Shown here one piece after another: positions 40,101 to 47,633 of a stretch of 64,000 nucleotides of DNA. This stretch comes from Bacteroidota bacterium (GTDB lineage Bacteria; Bacteroidota; Bacteroidia; Chitinophagales; Chitinophagaceae). Location: assembly GCA_023416995.1 (NCBI GenBank), contig JAEZGI010000029.1, forward strand, positions 62,001 to 126,000. The letters run 5' to 3'. The position numbers and the translations under genes are program-made. Under the pieces are notes generated by a model, which made no database searches, had not been told where the DNA came from, and saw only the letters and a list, made by a program, of their open reading frames with translations. How positions within the stretch are numbered: the stretch's first letter is position 1; every line of letters begins with the position of its first letter.

Positions 40101-42072
40101 ACCCCGCAAGCTTAACGGGCTTTGGCAAAACGCGGCCTTTAACACTTACACCTTTTGCGCTTAGAGCAAAATCACGCAACTGAAATTCCAGCGGCTCGTC
40201 TTCGGTACCTATGCCAGGCAATGTGGCTGTAATAACTGAGCCGGGAGCCTGTCGCAATTGGTAATTTTTGCTCTGTGTAAGGAGTGTAAAGAGCTTATTA
40301 CCCGTGCCTTTTTTCAGCGTCCATTCAAGACCGAGAAATTCCTTGTTCTCTATATCGCCGGGCACAATGAAATCAATCCCGCCCAACTGCACTTTAAATG
40401 CCATGGTTTCCAGGTCGAACAAAAGGTCGGTAGTGCCGGAGGCTTTTAATGCGCCGCCAATTGCAACCGTTACTTCCAGTGTGCATGATATCTTGGGCAG
40501 ATCAAATCGTTTCTCTATCAGCTTCACCTGTATGAATTGAGAGCTGCCTTGCTTCAGGAAAGGGAGTGTCATCGCCGGCAGGTCAAACTCTATCGTCCAA
40601 GAATCTGCGTTCACACTTGTCAACGAAATTTCGCTTGGCGGGCATGCGTCTGGCCATGCGGGCAGTTCCGGTCCTTCTTCGGGGTCAACCGGTCCGGGTC
40701 CGGGAGTGAATTCTACAACTGCCAAGCGCTTTAAAGGTGTTCTTAATTGTTTGAACAATTTCAACGACTTTCCTTCAGGCGAAAACTGTACTAAAGCAAT
40801 GCTAACATCTTTTTTTGCAGTAGCAGAAATGGAGATCAGCGGCTTGTTCACATTCTCACTGTCGTTGTATACCTCGCGTTCCTCTTCAACCAGGTTTAAC
40901 GCAAAGGATGTACTCACAATGATCTTCTGATTTTTTGCTTCCGTTGCTATCAAAGCAAACTTGTCGTCTTCCTCTTCTTTATAATATACCAGTGAGAACA
41001 GATTTTTTTCGGGTAATTGTACTTTAATTCCAGGCAGCTTCAGTGTTCTTGATTCATCGGGCATCCAATCAAGCCGCACTTCACTCAATTCTCCTTCATT
41101 CCATAAAATGCGAAATGAAAAATCAGTGTCCGTATCTACAATATCTGCCATATCTGGCAGTAATAATTTCAACCAGTTGTTAAGCTGTCCTTTTTTCCAT
41201 CCAATCAGCAAGCAGCCATCACTGATATGCCATTGATCAAACTGAAGACGAAGCTTATGATCGTGGTCCGGACGGTAGAGATCGAAATAACTTTCTGAAA
41301 CTTTTACTGATCCATCTTCAAAAACAAGATGAAGATCGCCTTCCAGCGCATGCCGGCTGCTTTCAATTCGCAAGCCCGTAATCTCTGCCACTATCTTCTC
41401 TTTTTCGTTGACAATGCGGGCTGATTTCCAACTTATCTTCAGTGGAAAGTTCGATGGACCGGAACTGAAAGAAGGCAACCTGAACGGGAATGCAGGCAGG
41501 TTTGGAAAATCCCACGGTATCGAAAAATTCGGCAACCGGATGCCAAAGTCAGGCAACCCAATACTCAGTGAAGGAAGCTTAACGTTGGGCAGGTTATCGA
41601 ATAATTGCTGCACATTTACTTCAATACATATTGGGGCAGCAGATGCCTGAATTATTCCGCCTCCCAGGTCCACCTCGAACTGTCCGCACAAGCCAATGGT
41701 TAAAGAAGGGTGAATGGATTTGGCTGAGTTCATCAACAATCGCAGTACGAGCTTTGCTGAATAACCTGCGTCTATAGAAAAGTTGCGTCCAAAAAACTTT
41801 CTGTTGCCGGTTAAAAACACCAGGTTGGCTGTAAGAATTATATTGGTTCCTTCGGGTACTGCAAAACGGTAAACGTCCGGAGTGCCTGCGGAATCTAATA
41901 CAAGAAAATTTTTTGCAATGACCATTTCACTGCCGGCGAGATCAAGTTTTTCATTAAGGCCATCCGGATCGATGAGGAGCGATCTTATGCGAAGATCGGT
42001 GGCACTAGATTCGCCTTCGAGGAGGATATCTTTGTTAAGATTGCTGAATGTTTTTATCAGGGCAGTTGCCAT
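31156..42072 (-). CDS. Giant uncharacterised protein (3638 aa), beta-rich
   Basis: 3638 residues, not recognised. It lies 21 bp downstream of the lysozyme-like gene and 3 bp upstream of the 2698-residue gene. No signal peptide or obvious membrane anchor. Residues about 1-460 are beta-strand rich with a Pro/Leu/Phe repeat patch (LPSLSIGLPDFGIRLPNFS, about 170-215). A long stretch of alternating amphipathic strands (about 500-1330) has the texture of beta-solenoid or DUF6603-like proteins, an uncertain comparison. Residues about 1880-2100 look like fibronectin-III-like modules (RFQFTDHF, TYLYTVVPVDVTGKQSPRP). Around 2346 and 2442 there are two copies of a short motif (RITGFTQPENNGVKQ and RITDPAYPSNNGYRQ) like the 'NNG' beta-domains common in phage tail proteins. 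Function unknown; a large extracellular or particle-like assembly is one possibility. Confidence 0.9.
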   Translation of the reverse strand: MATALIKTFSNLNKDILLEGESSATDLRIRSLLIDPDGLNEKLDLAGSEMVIAKNFLVLDSAGTPDVYRFAVPEGTNIILTANLVFLTGNRKFFGRNFSIDAGYSAKLVLRLLMNSAKSIHPSLTIGLCGQFEVDLGGGIIQASAAPICIEVNVQQLFDNLPNVKLPSLSIGLPDFGIRLPNFSIPWDFPNLPAFPFRLPSFSSGPSNFPLKISWKSARIVNEKEKIVAEITGLRIESSRHALEGDLHLVFEDGSVKVSESYFDLYRPDHDHKLRLQFDQWHISDGCLLIGWKKGQLNNWLKLLLPDMADIVDTDTDFSFRILWNEGELSEVRLDWMPDESRTLKLPGIKVQLPEKNLFSLVYYKEEEDDKFALIATEAKNQKIIVSTSFALNLVEEEREVYNDSENVNKPLISISATAKKDVSIALVQFSPEGKSLKLFKQLRTPLKRLAVVEFTPGPGPVDPEEGPELPAWPDACPPSEISLTSVNADSWTIEFDLPAMTLPFLKQGSSQFIQVKLIEKRFDLPKISCTLEVTVAIGGALKASGTTDLLFDLETMAFKVQLGGIDFIVPGDIENKEFLGLEWTLKKGTGNKLFTLLTQSKNYQLRQAPGSVITATLPGIGTEDEPLEFQLRDFALSAKGVSVKGRVLPKPVKLAGLNTRFHFTEGEFNIEENKIRDFSIAGSGALPPKLVGEATADIALQFRTSNSGHLELVAGLARLRGRNLLDCKSTRFQFSVDGLGLKFVNDGRYHFYFTITGMAKFVPLPGDDSSGPLSWLPGIEMQLMECPLTEDVSVLSKHIKFLVEMPRKPSFEFLGCFKMEIRGIGFIPSAPMFGGDAAMELAGQVMFADGTGDVIEASFDFHNLFIGLPEPGKFVPRIHFKGLTVKIRQGDTFAVEGSVDFFDNDLIEPGVIARGFGGRGSLSIQGLPTFTAAFTFLRVSRDNGDRFVRAWFIFVQVEKISLRIPLLNVFIREIGLGFGYRYTLASIRAADDLDDPRELIKELRRLSLTQGELSRRDQWRVVIEDPGQSPRWTVAARMMISQNSASQQATDWHPQVEKTLSSLFLLDVVLGLRSDLTFLMTARAWLNTNYNDYRETESLRTRPLLSGFVLLSPRKKRLLAHFASNPGAEFGDHPPLPEFIKRAIRNSRFSATLLIEPGLLHYELGWPTQLSWQDSLGPLTAEFRGGTIFRISRTDIVYGNSFMARGTLELAAQAGGDSVGARISATAKVAYGARYIGVIGLVQPIQRSALYGAVGIEINVRFSVDFWLRFKVGFVKIKINLSFQFSVQITALLELGFTPQTALGVSGRATVSLRIMGRGLHFKIHVGLHHEAVNRAREITSQYVNIGLEAAEAEPIPGTQQSLDRVSPTKPLTANTLLSNALASTFASSLSIAKATTPGGEFVTPGYFIYCIPVSNTECYFLLYPNEKTDDQRKQGFLPVPPEKGLIVNTDFELTFPALEKDFVLHQFDPFSDEWPVATSPGIDVTKPYNWKADWEEEMGLYEYKDPETGKIEQGKISLDSMLRKAYITIAEGEEFDDIIPVGDPGVPVQEGNIFEDARVYNPSDAAFEAAVRGAAEQFEGSPYFKQDKNSFYEASLLNAFSSNTNIYAPDGQLPDEGDKKDEVDMAEQAIHLRSAVVNQMLTDFQEYVQDRSKVEIPKSVAFQMGLVFRTTGGIPLWLREHMSQQILIKQRTKTDSTDPDSAEAEKVILFNTEASSFVKNIPQFQRVRDYTDANTIAITWDLTWSDEQKLEMRMKLEKFINKTTEAELLEQQIEPEQFLKHYLIRRRPLHSTEAEREFVVKPVEILSRPSVQDTMLLSFANNTIACANGGLQVFRPKQQLVIDFNGKPVTVYTVAAAAGVSQNHLTLEELRPTDFGFPPTEEEKPGLATVYAPELIRLRSRFQFTDHFNDESLEDQIALGRNGKTYLYTVVPVDVTGKQSPRPLTLVTTRRANYPPPVPSESELQVSYKIDEDVFETTPEATVLKPESVQLTWKKPADLPNQPKVTIKEYRLVFRKEKTLPVGSYGLDTETEGNHNDGLPSSNARVLRTDIVVPLPPPESGTEIKLSINDDLKEILDSQLKWRPEAWRVFLQTVGNNEVLSPIVPVRIILCFERKTQPDRDKILNIKRMPELLEWVTCPVSLTVVAPEDAKADVDLAAFPMPSLKDDTTFNSPIGDVLAFTKHPEAIRVVELLWNQSPSETTTFPTNLQSGYQLYEFDVDAHTGDAVDRPQNDTFLQQLRRIREVELLSSVQLNLSPDNTTIADQWEAWYPSMVRRMLNDASAAKDKQPQFSKAKLSPWFSWRESYLEWVQHPAMMRGEVTLAFTPQQILEGTNITFDPVLFRPGSFVRITGFTQPENNGVKQLHSQQPAETNLLRFADKSFTPPPIKDTLNNWITIEPVLPATDDENLVITADVTIEAEAPGKPFTLIKFTGTAPQLNHGEFIRITDPAYPSNNGYRQVNIQQQNATIQIKGRPFMVGGITRLTLERSTGKNLHPFLDWLTKELEDNNDVVELNAAPPFKLENLELLQQQTSPAQDPYGWNILKTLGLSVSFSIRDRNSGKPRTPDEIREKLLTTITALKNLGKETGLYTDEIEKHLFIEYLFKPSRSTRLEKNKAVVPDANDLLSLVQVSLRPVAKQVYKYRSYKITKRVNENGDVFPETRDKKTLNLKFKWTKPASGKLVEVTRDNAAIIVDAPAESTNDKPHSVTVEARFPAEGEIRFILHCTEPAAGPPTEGINTELYDVEETVVRLTDWQSQYFDAPVEEWKERFKNQSDEAKHWQRLACYLIRVNPPGESSLVPPPAENTQDVLNIMKWVDRFFTASADFATSSSDDALHTKNGINIASAYPRVMSPTSLSPDAAGRLTYYHRIEDGWAHVYRYYFLPQHRYDKLFETLANSAELFPEEKPKLNWFKAPAPGSGGLDVVIDRIKDVAAPVVLFSGRLDEAVGSTEAIRPGKTWEVIIAKHPEQLLIESNRTLVRQLEYRQIAHTLLRKFAFDASLAKLNEELAQNGRPLLKPVYPKATSGAELPHDMEQPDHLAVDDPGSLLPAVRASLDIPSRLGVFSKDALVLQFEQLPYFYKHLLLIAAQTSRRVSTVTSIVQQDLEYKSPKPKAQLEVKDNGALRFLQVNVHLNSYRECLPDGVEETWTEQADEMQLRYSDLPDTEVAYQVILKAVGANVEAQTEFRYDTEKLLTAPPHTFFKSIPLGKQFECVAVQIIPAGEHKFYLEAQLQRNNILTLPQPREIEQQNGTIVPGTGPITFTAGDLTQKIYYAQLPLVFPQLKMLFPTSATVAEINRVLRKYTAAVMVSVAPTYPADFPEDLKRKLEVVNVTGRIFFTAIAPLNEEERDWVRKLYLTAPDKDRIIQFTNDLQNRDAYNEYFSDWFSEEPVTGTKGFTLTSERIELPAPTSCVLSLRISKNDRVTVLTELQNFLKTPLDHSFAAALISLTDQLANYDDDLAGNEIAISANACIGIEQIEEIAAPAMFSLDAANKKFTWQGLMNEEQKAVITQWTQISDFGVSFQRLLDAVSTAAPPSVTLEIAETSWLPRPQQLQLPGILKDHLLIGRAVFRWWGWMTVDEAKTLLNSSLEVNNKAIRRLFTSTGRHGLNEASFEISARRGTAAAQTENIQLPQL

Positions 42073-42093
42073 TGCGGTTGCTTTAAGGTTGTT

Positions 42094-43116
42094 CTAATTT
42101 TCATTAAAGTCGTCGGTAGAAAGCAAGGTGGTAGTGCGAAAAAGTTCGCGCCTTTCCAAGGTGGCGTTTGCCTCGTTGGATTCATCTCCATACTGCACCT
42201 TAAGGCGACGGTGCGATTCATCCGTCATCGCCTTCAAGGCTTCTTCTTCGTTCATTTCCGCTGTTACTACTTTGTTGTAGATAGATTTTGCCCCGGTCAC
42301 GCCGTGCTGGTTGCCCATGTCTAACATAAACCCATAGCCGCGGTGTGAACGGATCTTGACGGCATATGTTCTAAGATCGGCAATTGCTGCGGTAAACGCT
42401 ATGACGGCCGTGCTGACCTGTATTTTTTGAAAAGGTACAGACAAGGCAGCCTTGGAGAAGCGTTCTTTCCAGGGATTTCTGATCAGGTCAAATTGTCTAT
42501 CAGTTGTTTGTCCCGAAGCGTTTACGCCTCCGCGTGGTTTTCGTGTATGTATGATCATATTTGCGCCCGAAGCGCCAAACACTGACTGAAAAAGTGTAGG
42601 ATCACCTGTTTGATAAGCACTAACTATTTCGGCTAACCGTATGGGCCGTTGCGCCCATTGGATAATGCCATAAGAAAGTCCTTTCGAGTCAGTATTCGGA
42701 TTGAATGCATTGAATTTTCCTGCACCTTCTGCAATTGTTACAAATGACAATATGCGTATAAGGCCGGTAATCTCTACATCCAGCGCAAGAGCAAGGTATC
42801 CGCGCGATGCACGGGGAGAAATGGCGGGTTCCTGCACAAGCCGCCGCAGTGTTTCATGGTCTATTTCTAATTTTCCATCTGCTTTTTGCAGACCATGTTT
42901 TATCCTGAACTTTTTCAGGTTGGCTTTTGTGTTCTTACCGAATTTTCCATAGGATGAAAGTGTTTCGGAGGGCATTCGTTCGTATCCTTGGCACGTCAGC
43001 AATTCCTGTACGATACCTATAGACGGTTCAAAGGTGCCAGCATTTTCTTCGGTGATAGAAGGTTCATCCGCTTTCTCAAATAGATTGTCAATTTTTTCGA
43101 TTTTAGTTTTGGCCAT
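42094..43116 (-). CDS. Peptidoglycan-binding / lysozyme-like protein
   Basis: 340 residues, first gene of the giant-protein operon. The N-terminal part (about 28-95) follows the peptidoglycan-binding-domain-1 pattern: IGIVQELLTCQGYE ... YGKFGKNTKANLKKFRIKHGL, where G..G..T...L..F is the core. Residues about 115-320 look like a lysozyme-superfamily hydrolase: FVTIAEGAGKFNAFNPNTD, with E as candidate catalytic acid, then SKGLSYGIIQWAQRP, matching the 'S.G..Q' element near the active site in that superfamily. No signal peptide is visible, so export would need a non-Sec route such as lysis or an injection device. Role inferred: local cell-wall cleavage for passage or anchoring of the two giant proteins encoded just downstream. 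Confidence 0.7.
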   Translation of the reverse strand: MAKTKIEKIDNLFEKADEPSITEENAGTFEPSIGIVQELLTCQGYERMPSETLSSYGKFGKNTKANLKKFRIKHGLQKADGKLEIDHETLRRLVQEPAISPRASRGYLALALDVEITGLIRILSFVTIAEGAGKFNAFNPNTDSKGLSYGIIQWAQRPIRLAEIVSAYQTGDPTLFQSVFGASGANMIIHTRKPRGGVNASGQTTDRQFDLIRNPWKERFSKAALSVPFQKIQVSTAVIAFTAAIADLRTYAVKIRSHRGYGFMLDMGNQHGVTGAKSIYNKVVTAEMNEEEALKAMTDESHRRLKVQYGDESNEANATLERRELFRTTTLLSTDDFNEN

Positions 43117-44290
43117 AAGTAAATGGAGTTAGAATTAGACTCAGTTTAAAACTATTCCACGCAACACAAAAACGACAAGAAGTACCACAAGCAGTTCATT
43201 AATAGACTTTAGGATCAGCATTGAAAAGATATATTAGTTTGACGCACAAGACATGTTCGCAATTTGCCCATTTCGAAGTTCCAACTTACTAGCATCCATT
43301 TCAAAAGCCTGCTAGAAGTCCGGAAAGCAAAAAGCATCGGAGTACGAGAAACTGAGCTCAATAAGAGATTGGAATTTTTAGGGGATAAGGAGAAACAATA
43401 GCCTTTACAACGGTTAAATATATAAATATATAATTATATTTTTCCTAGCCTAAAGAAAATTATTTAGGCGTTACGTAATGTTTTTTTAAGGTATAAAACT
43501 CTAAATAATGCGATTCTCTTTTTAGCAAGCATGTTGTGGTTGTAGTTCTTTAGACCGACCCACCCCGGTATTTAAATCTGAATCCAAGAAAACAGGTGGG
43601 AGTACTTACGGCTTAGAGGCCGTTGAACAAATTTGGATAAAAGCATAGGTATTGCCCGTGATTCGTTGGTATTAAATTTATAAAAGATATTACGAACCAA
43701 CCTTAGTGCATACATTGCGGGAGGTGACATAAAACCCTTTTAAAGATTCATTGAAAGTGAAACTTTCAATGAACGACAACAGGTTGCTCACACGGGGCAA
43801 GAATTTACGGTATCATGTCAACCAGCATAAGAAAAACCTTAACCTACAACGACATTCCATGAAACCAAATGCCTTTGTCAGTTCAGCAACCGGGGCATTT
43901 TGCATATTAGGCAATGGTTTCTAAGAAGACAATTTTAAAGCGTTCCGTTTGCATAGTGAAGAAAACGTTCTACCTGCAACCAAACCCTCTCTACAATTTT
44001 TGTTGACAACATACCCTTGTGGCGCTGCAAGCCCCTACCTGGCGGCATTTTGATCTTGCAAGCCACCAACGCCGACACCCAGACGTCTGTACTGGTGGAA
44101 GGCAAACGCTTCTGTGACTAATAACTCACAGGTTTCTCCGTATATAAAAACACCTGCATATTTCTTATGTTTTTTCGTAAGGGCAGGGTCTACAATTAAA
44201 ATTTATTTTATATTTAGATTTAATAAATGTTTCGCTTTTGCTTGACCATTAAGCTCGTTCTTTCCAGGTAAGAGTCAAAATATATTTCTT
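43117..44290. other. AT-rich divergent intergenic region
   Basis: About 1.17 kb between two divergently transcribed operons (lysozyme/giants to the left, protease/MoxR operon to the right). It is clearly richer in A+T than its flanks, with an almost pure A/T tract at about 43418-43445. It should contain both promoters, but I find no convincing TTTG / TAnnTTTG pair. The one strong symmetry is the hairpin at 43747-43773. Short coding-like scraps (21 codons from 43859; a frame ending TSVLVEGKRFCD near 44120) may be remnants of a lost gene but are too short to assign. No tRNA or riboswitch was recognised. Confidence 0.5.
43747..43773. repeat. Perfect 12-bp inverted repeat with 3-nt spacer
   Basis: Left arm TTCATTGAAAGT (43747-43758), spacer GAA, right arm ACTTTCAATGAA (43762-43773); all 12 positions pair. 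It is not followed by a T-run, so a simple rho-independent terminator is unlikely. It lies about 520 bp upstream of the subtilisin-like gene and about 630 bp from the lysozyme-like gene, inside the divergent promoter region. An operator for a dimeric regulator or an RNA hairpin in a long 5' leader are both possible. Confidence 0.5.
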
Positions 44291-45931
44291 ATGCTTGCTC
44301 CAAAACTTATTGTTAGCGTAACAACGATTTCCAAAGACTTGGAAAGCGGTGAAACAACGATTATTGTTCCGGATAAAGAGCCAATGCAGATCATTAAATC
44401 CGGCAACGATGCCGTGAATGAATGGGATGGCGCACACATTACAAGGGAAACAAAACCGGAAGTGGTATTCGCAGAACCGGACATAGATGTTGCGGGACCT
44501 TTCTACGCCCATGAACAGGAAATTGAAGAACGAGGCGAGCCAGTGAAGGAAGCGTATTATCAGTTTATCGAGGACTGGCCACATCCCGATGAACCTGGCA
44601 TTTGGCATTTAGGTGATGGTTACACACAGTTGAAAACTGCCAGGGATGAAGTGGCAAAACTTACAACTAAAAGAACCGTACGAATTGCACATTTGGATAC
44701 GGGGTATGATGAAGAACACCTGTCCATCCCTCAACATCCCATTATCCGGCACGATCTGGAACGCAATTTCGTTGATGGGGAAGAAGACAAATGGAATAAT
44801 GCAGAAGATCCTTTTACAAGTGGAATGCTGAAGCAACCAGGCCATGGCACTGGTACCCTAAGTCTGTTGGCAGGCACCCAAATGAAACTTCCGTATTGCA
44901 CGTTCGATGACTTTTTCGGATTGCATGATAGTATTGAAATTGTTCCGATCCGTATTGCAAAAAGTGTCGTGCTTTTTAGAGCTGGTGCTTTTGTGAAAGC
45001 CCTGAATTACATCATAAATGAACTCTACCCGGATGATTCAAAAAGAGTACACATCGTAACCATGAGCATGGGTGGGCTGGCATCAAAAGCCTGGGCTGAT
45101 ATGGTGAACCTTGCCTATGATCGTGGTATTTTTATTGTTTCTGCAGCGGGCAACAACTTTAATAAATTGCCGGCACGCACCCTCGTCTTCCCCGCCCGTT
45201 TTAACCGCGTGGTAGCTGCATGTGGTGTTACCTATGACCGGTCGCCGTATGCAAAGCCCCAAGGCGAGGGCAGTTTTCACATTATGGAAGGTAATTACGG
45301 GCCTCAGGCTTTGATGGGCGCTGCCATCGCAGCATTTACGCCAAATGTGCCCTGGGCTACTTTCCGGTTTCATGATACTGTTGGTATACGGGGTGATGGC
45401 ACTTCATCTGCAACGCCGCAGATTGCGGCTGCAGCTGCCTTGTACTATATTAAAAATTATGATGCACTGGAGGCACTGCCCGAACCCTGGATGCGGGTGG
45501 AAGCCATCCGGAAGGCGCTTTTCACTTCTGCACAGCAAACCATCACTGGCCGTGACGAAGGTTATGAAGTGTATTATGGTAATGGCATCTTACAGGCTGC
45601 TGATATGCTGAAAATACCCGTAGCAGCCCCCAATGAATTAAACAAACAACAAAAGGATAAAATATTTTTCCCGTTTCTTAAATTGATTTTTGGATTGAAA
45701 GCAGCCGATGAAACTCTATCGCCGGAAGAGGAAATGCTGGAAACCGAATTAATGCAAATGGTACAAAGTGATGAAGCCTTGCAAAGACTACTGCAGGATG
45801 AAGAAAAGAAGGTAGAAGAACTAACCCCTGAGGAGCAGGTGCAACTAGCCAAAATAGTCGTCCGGAATGAACGGGCTTCAGAAACACTAAAAATGCAAAT
45901 GCAGTTGTTGCTGAACCGGGCAGCACTATAA
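44291..45931 (+). CDS. Subtilisin-like serine protease (peptidase S8)
   Basis: 546 residues, first gene of the seven-gene operon. The catalytic triad is visible: D136 in AHLDTGYD, H185 in GHGTGTLSLLAG, and S372 in GDGTSSATP. The oxyanion Asn is likely in SAAGNN near residue 287. No signal peptide precedes it, so it probably acts in the cytosol, unlike most subtilases. An N-terminal region of about 125 residues may be a prodomain or recognition domain. After the protease domain comes a tail of about 100 residues that is charged and helical (LSPEEEMLETELMQMVQ, EEKKVEELTPEEQVQLAKI), likely coiled-coil. Cytosolic S8 proteases occur with caspases and MoxR-vWA pairs in bacterial conflict systems. 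Inferred role: effector or activator in a proteolytic cascade. Confidence 0.92.
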   Translation: MLAPKLIVSVTTISKDLESGETTIIVPDKEPMQIIKSGNDAVNEWDGAHITRETKPEVVFAEPDIDVAGPFYAHEQEIEERGEPVKEAYYQFIEDWPHPDEPGIWHLGDGYTQLKTARDEVAKLTTKRTVRIAHLDTGYDEEHLSIPQHPIIRHDLERNFVDGEEDKWNNAEDPFTSGMLKQPGHGTGTLSLLAGTQMKLPYCTFDDFFGLHDSIEIVPIRIAKSVVLFRAGAFVKALNYIINELYPDDSKRVHIVTMSMGGLASKAWADMVNLAYDRGIFIVSAAGNNFNKLPARTLVFPARFNRVVAACGVTYDRSPYAKPQGEGSFHIMEGNYGPQALMGAAIAAFTPNVPWATFRFHDTVGIRGDGTSSATPQIAAAAALYYIKNYDALEALPEPWMRVEAIRKALFTSAQQTITGRDEGYEVYYGNGILQAADMLKIPVAAPNELNKQQKDKIFFPFLKLIFGLKAADETLSPEEEMLETELMQMVQSDEALQRLLQDEEKKVEELTPEEQVQLAKIVVRNERASETLKMQMQLLLNRAAL

Positions 45932-45967
45932 TAACACCGATTAATTACCTGAGATTTGCTTCACACA

Positions 45968-47623
45968 ATGTCTGATGCCAACATAGATAAAGGATTTGGA
46001 AATGAGAATAGACAAGGCGCTACTTCTGCAATAGCTGGTGGTATTACCTATATCATTGCCATTGGGATTGATAAGTATGGATTTGGCGGGATAAGTGACT
46101 TTGTAAATGATAATTGTGTAAAAGACTGTATGGATTTTGTACATGTACTTTTAGGCAAATATGAGAATTGTAAAATTTATAAGGCCAGTAACGATGATCT
46201 GGATTGTTTGACAAATGAATTTGCTAGAAAGGAAAACATCGAGGGACGAATACAGGATTTTATAGACGCACCTGAAAATAACAGCGATAATAACTTAATT
46301 ATTTATTTTTCTGGTCATGGCGATGTTATTGATCTTACCGAAGAGAACACGGTGGGATGCCTCGTTCCGTACGGGGTTAAAGCTATTACGGCCCGATATC
46401 TGATTGACGTTGACATACTCATCAGATTGTTCAAATCGCTAAAAGTGCGACATTTTCTTTTCATAGCAGATGCCTGTAAATCTGGCGCTATATTCAATGA
46501 GTTAAGGACTAGCCACAATGTTGCGAATACAGGAAAGTCAGGAACTGCGGACAAGTCAAAATGGGCACTTGTTTCTAGCCGGGCTAATGAACTCTCAAAA
46601 GCAGGACGAGTAAATGAAAATAGTGTGTTTACCCGTGGGCTGCTAGACATATTAGAAAACAATAAAGAAACAGAATTACTTATTACCGATATCATTGCCA
46701 AAATTGACTCCCGCTTCATTTATGATGAAGGCCAAAAACCTTATTCAGGAAGGCTGATTATTGACCAAACACCAAACAGTGGGCTGTTTGTTCTGAAACC
46801 ACAAAAGGAACTACTTGCTATAAAAAAAAGAAAAAGTAAACTGCAGGCTAAGCTCCGGACTTTTAATTACGAAGATCAAAGAGAGCAATTTGTAGAACTT
46901 GGGGATCACAAATATTCGTTTACCATTTTCAGAGGAACACCGTTTTGCGGACTGTGGCATTTATCAAAGCTGGCCAGACAAAGCGCCAGCTTTGCTACAC
47001 AACTAAAAGACGAAATTAATCATGTGAATATCAGTCCTGCGTTAAGCCAGGGTACAGATGAGCATTATATTCTAAATCTATTAAGCAGTGCGTTGAAACG
47101 TACTTTCAATTCTGTTAATGAGTTGGCAGTATACCTGACCCGCCGGTTGCAAACAAATGATATGGTCATTGAAATTCGCTATTATTTTGATGACCAAAAA
47201 GGGAAGGAAACATTCCCGCCCAAATTCAAAAAAATTATTTTAGACCGGTTTGCAGATGTGGTTAATAACATAAATCAACAGCGGCTGGACGATAACCGGT
47301 TGTTTTTATTTGTTGTGGATGAAGAAGACTGTGATTATAAAAATTTATATAGTGATTTACCTATAGCAGGCGTTGTTACAAACTTTATTAAACGAACAGA
47401 CCCGCTACAGTTACCTAAAGCCAAAGTTTGGTATCAGTCAATGAAAGCAGAAGAAATCGGAGACCAGGCGCAAAAAGAATTCAATTCATTATTTGAAGAA
47501 GTGATTTATAAAAAACTTCCAACGATCCTAGATATCTCAAAAGGTTATCCTGGTAGTTTTATTCGTGAAGTATGTCTGAAAGCGGAATGCAAGGAAATTG
47601 CGGACGAAATACTTGATCCATAA
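45968..47623 (+). CDS. Caspase-like protease with C-terminal inactive-STAND-like domain
   Basis: 551 residues from the ATG at 45968; a TTG at 45956 in frame is a weaker start. Residues about 20-275 are a caspase/C14 peptidase: YIIAIGIDKY opening strand, YFSGHGD with H117, and IADACKSG with C170 as nucleophile. The C-terminal ~250 residues (from about 297) begin LRTFNYEDQREQF and contain SFTIFRGTPFCGLWHLSKLA, placed like a P-loop but lacking the Lys-Ser/Thr of Walker A. That is the hallmark of the 'inactive STAND' (iSTAND) modules described in prokaryotic conflict systems. Inference: the dead NTPase fold acts as a sensor or scaffold and the caspase as the cutting arm. It is followed after 10 bp by the MoxR gene. 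Confidence 0.85.
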   Translation: MSDANIDKGFGNENRQGATSAIAGGITYIIAIGIDKYGFGGISDFVNDNCVKDCMDFVHVLLGKYENCKIYKASNDDLDCLTNEFARKENIEGRIQDFIDAPENNSDNNLIIYFSGHGDVIDLTEENTVGCLVPYGVKAITARYLIDVDILIRLFKSLKVRHFLFIADACKSGAIFNELRTSHNVANTGKSGTADKSKWALVSSRANELSKAGRVNENSVFTRGLLDILENNKETELLITDIIAKIDSRFIYDEGQKPYSGRLIIDQTPNSGLFVLKPQKELLAIKKRKSKLQAKLRTFNYEDQREQFVELGDHKYSFTIFRGTPFCGLWHLSKLARQSASFATQLKDEINHVNISPALSQGTDEHYILNLLSSALKRTFNSVNELAVYLTRRLQTNDMVIEIRYYFDDQKGKETFPPKFKKIILDRFADVVNNINQQRLDDNRLFLFVVDEEDCDYKNLYSDLPIAGVVTNFIKRTDPLQLPKAKVWYQSMKAEEIGDQAQKEFNSLFEEVIYKKLPTILDISKGYPGSFIREVCLKAECKEIADEILDP

Positions 47624-47633
47624 TATTAAAACT

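Noticed and set aside
43608..43623. Short inverted repeat ACGGC...GCCGT
   Set aside because: Five-bp arms are expected by chance in a region of this size.
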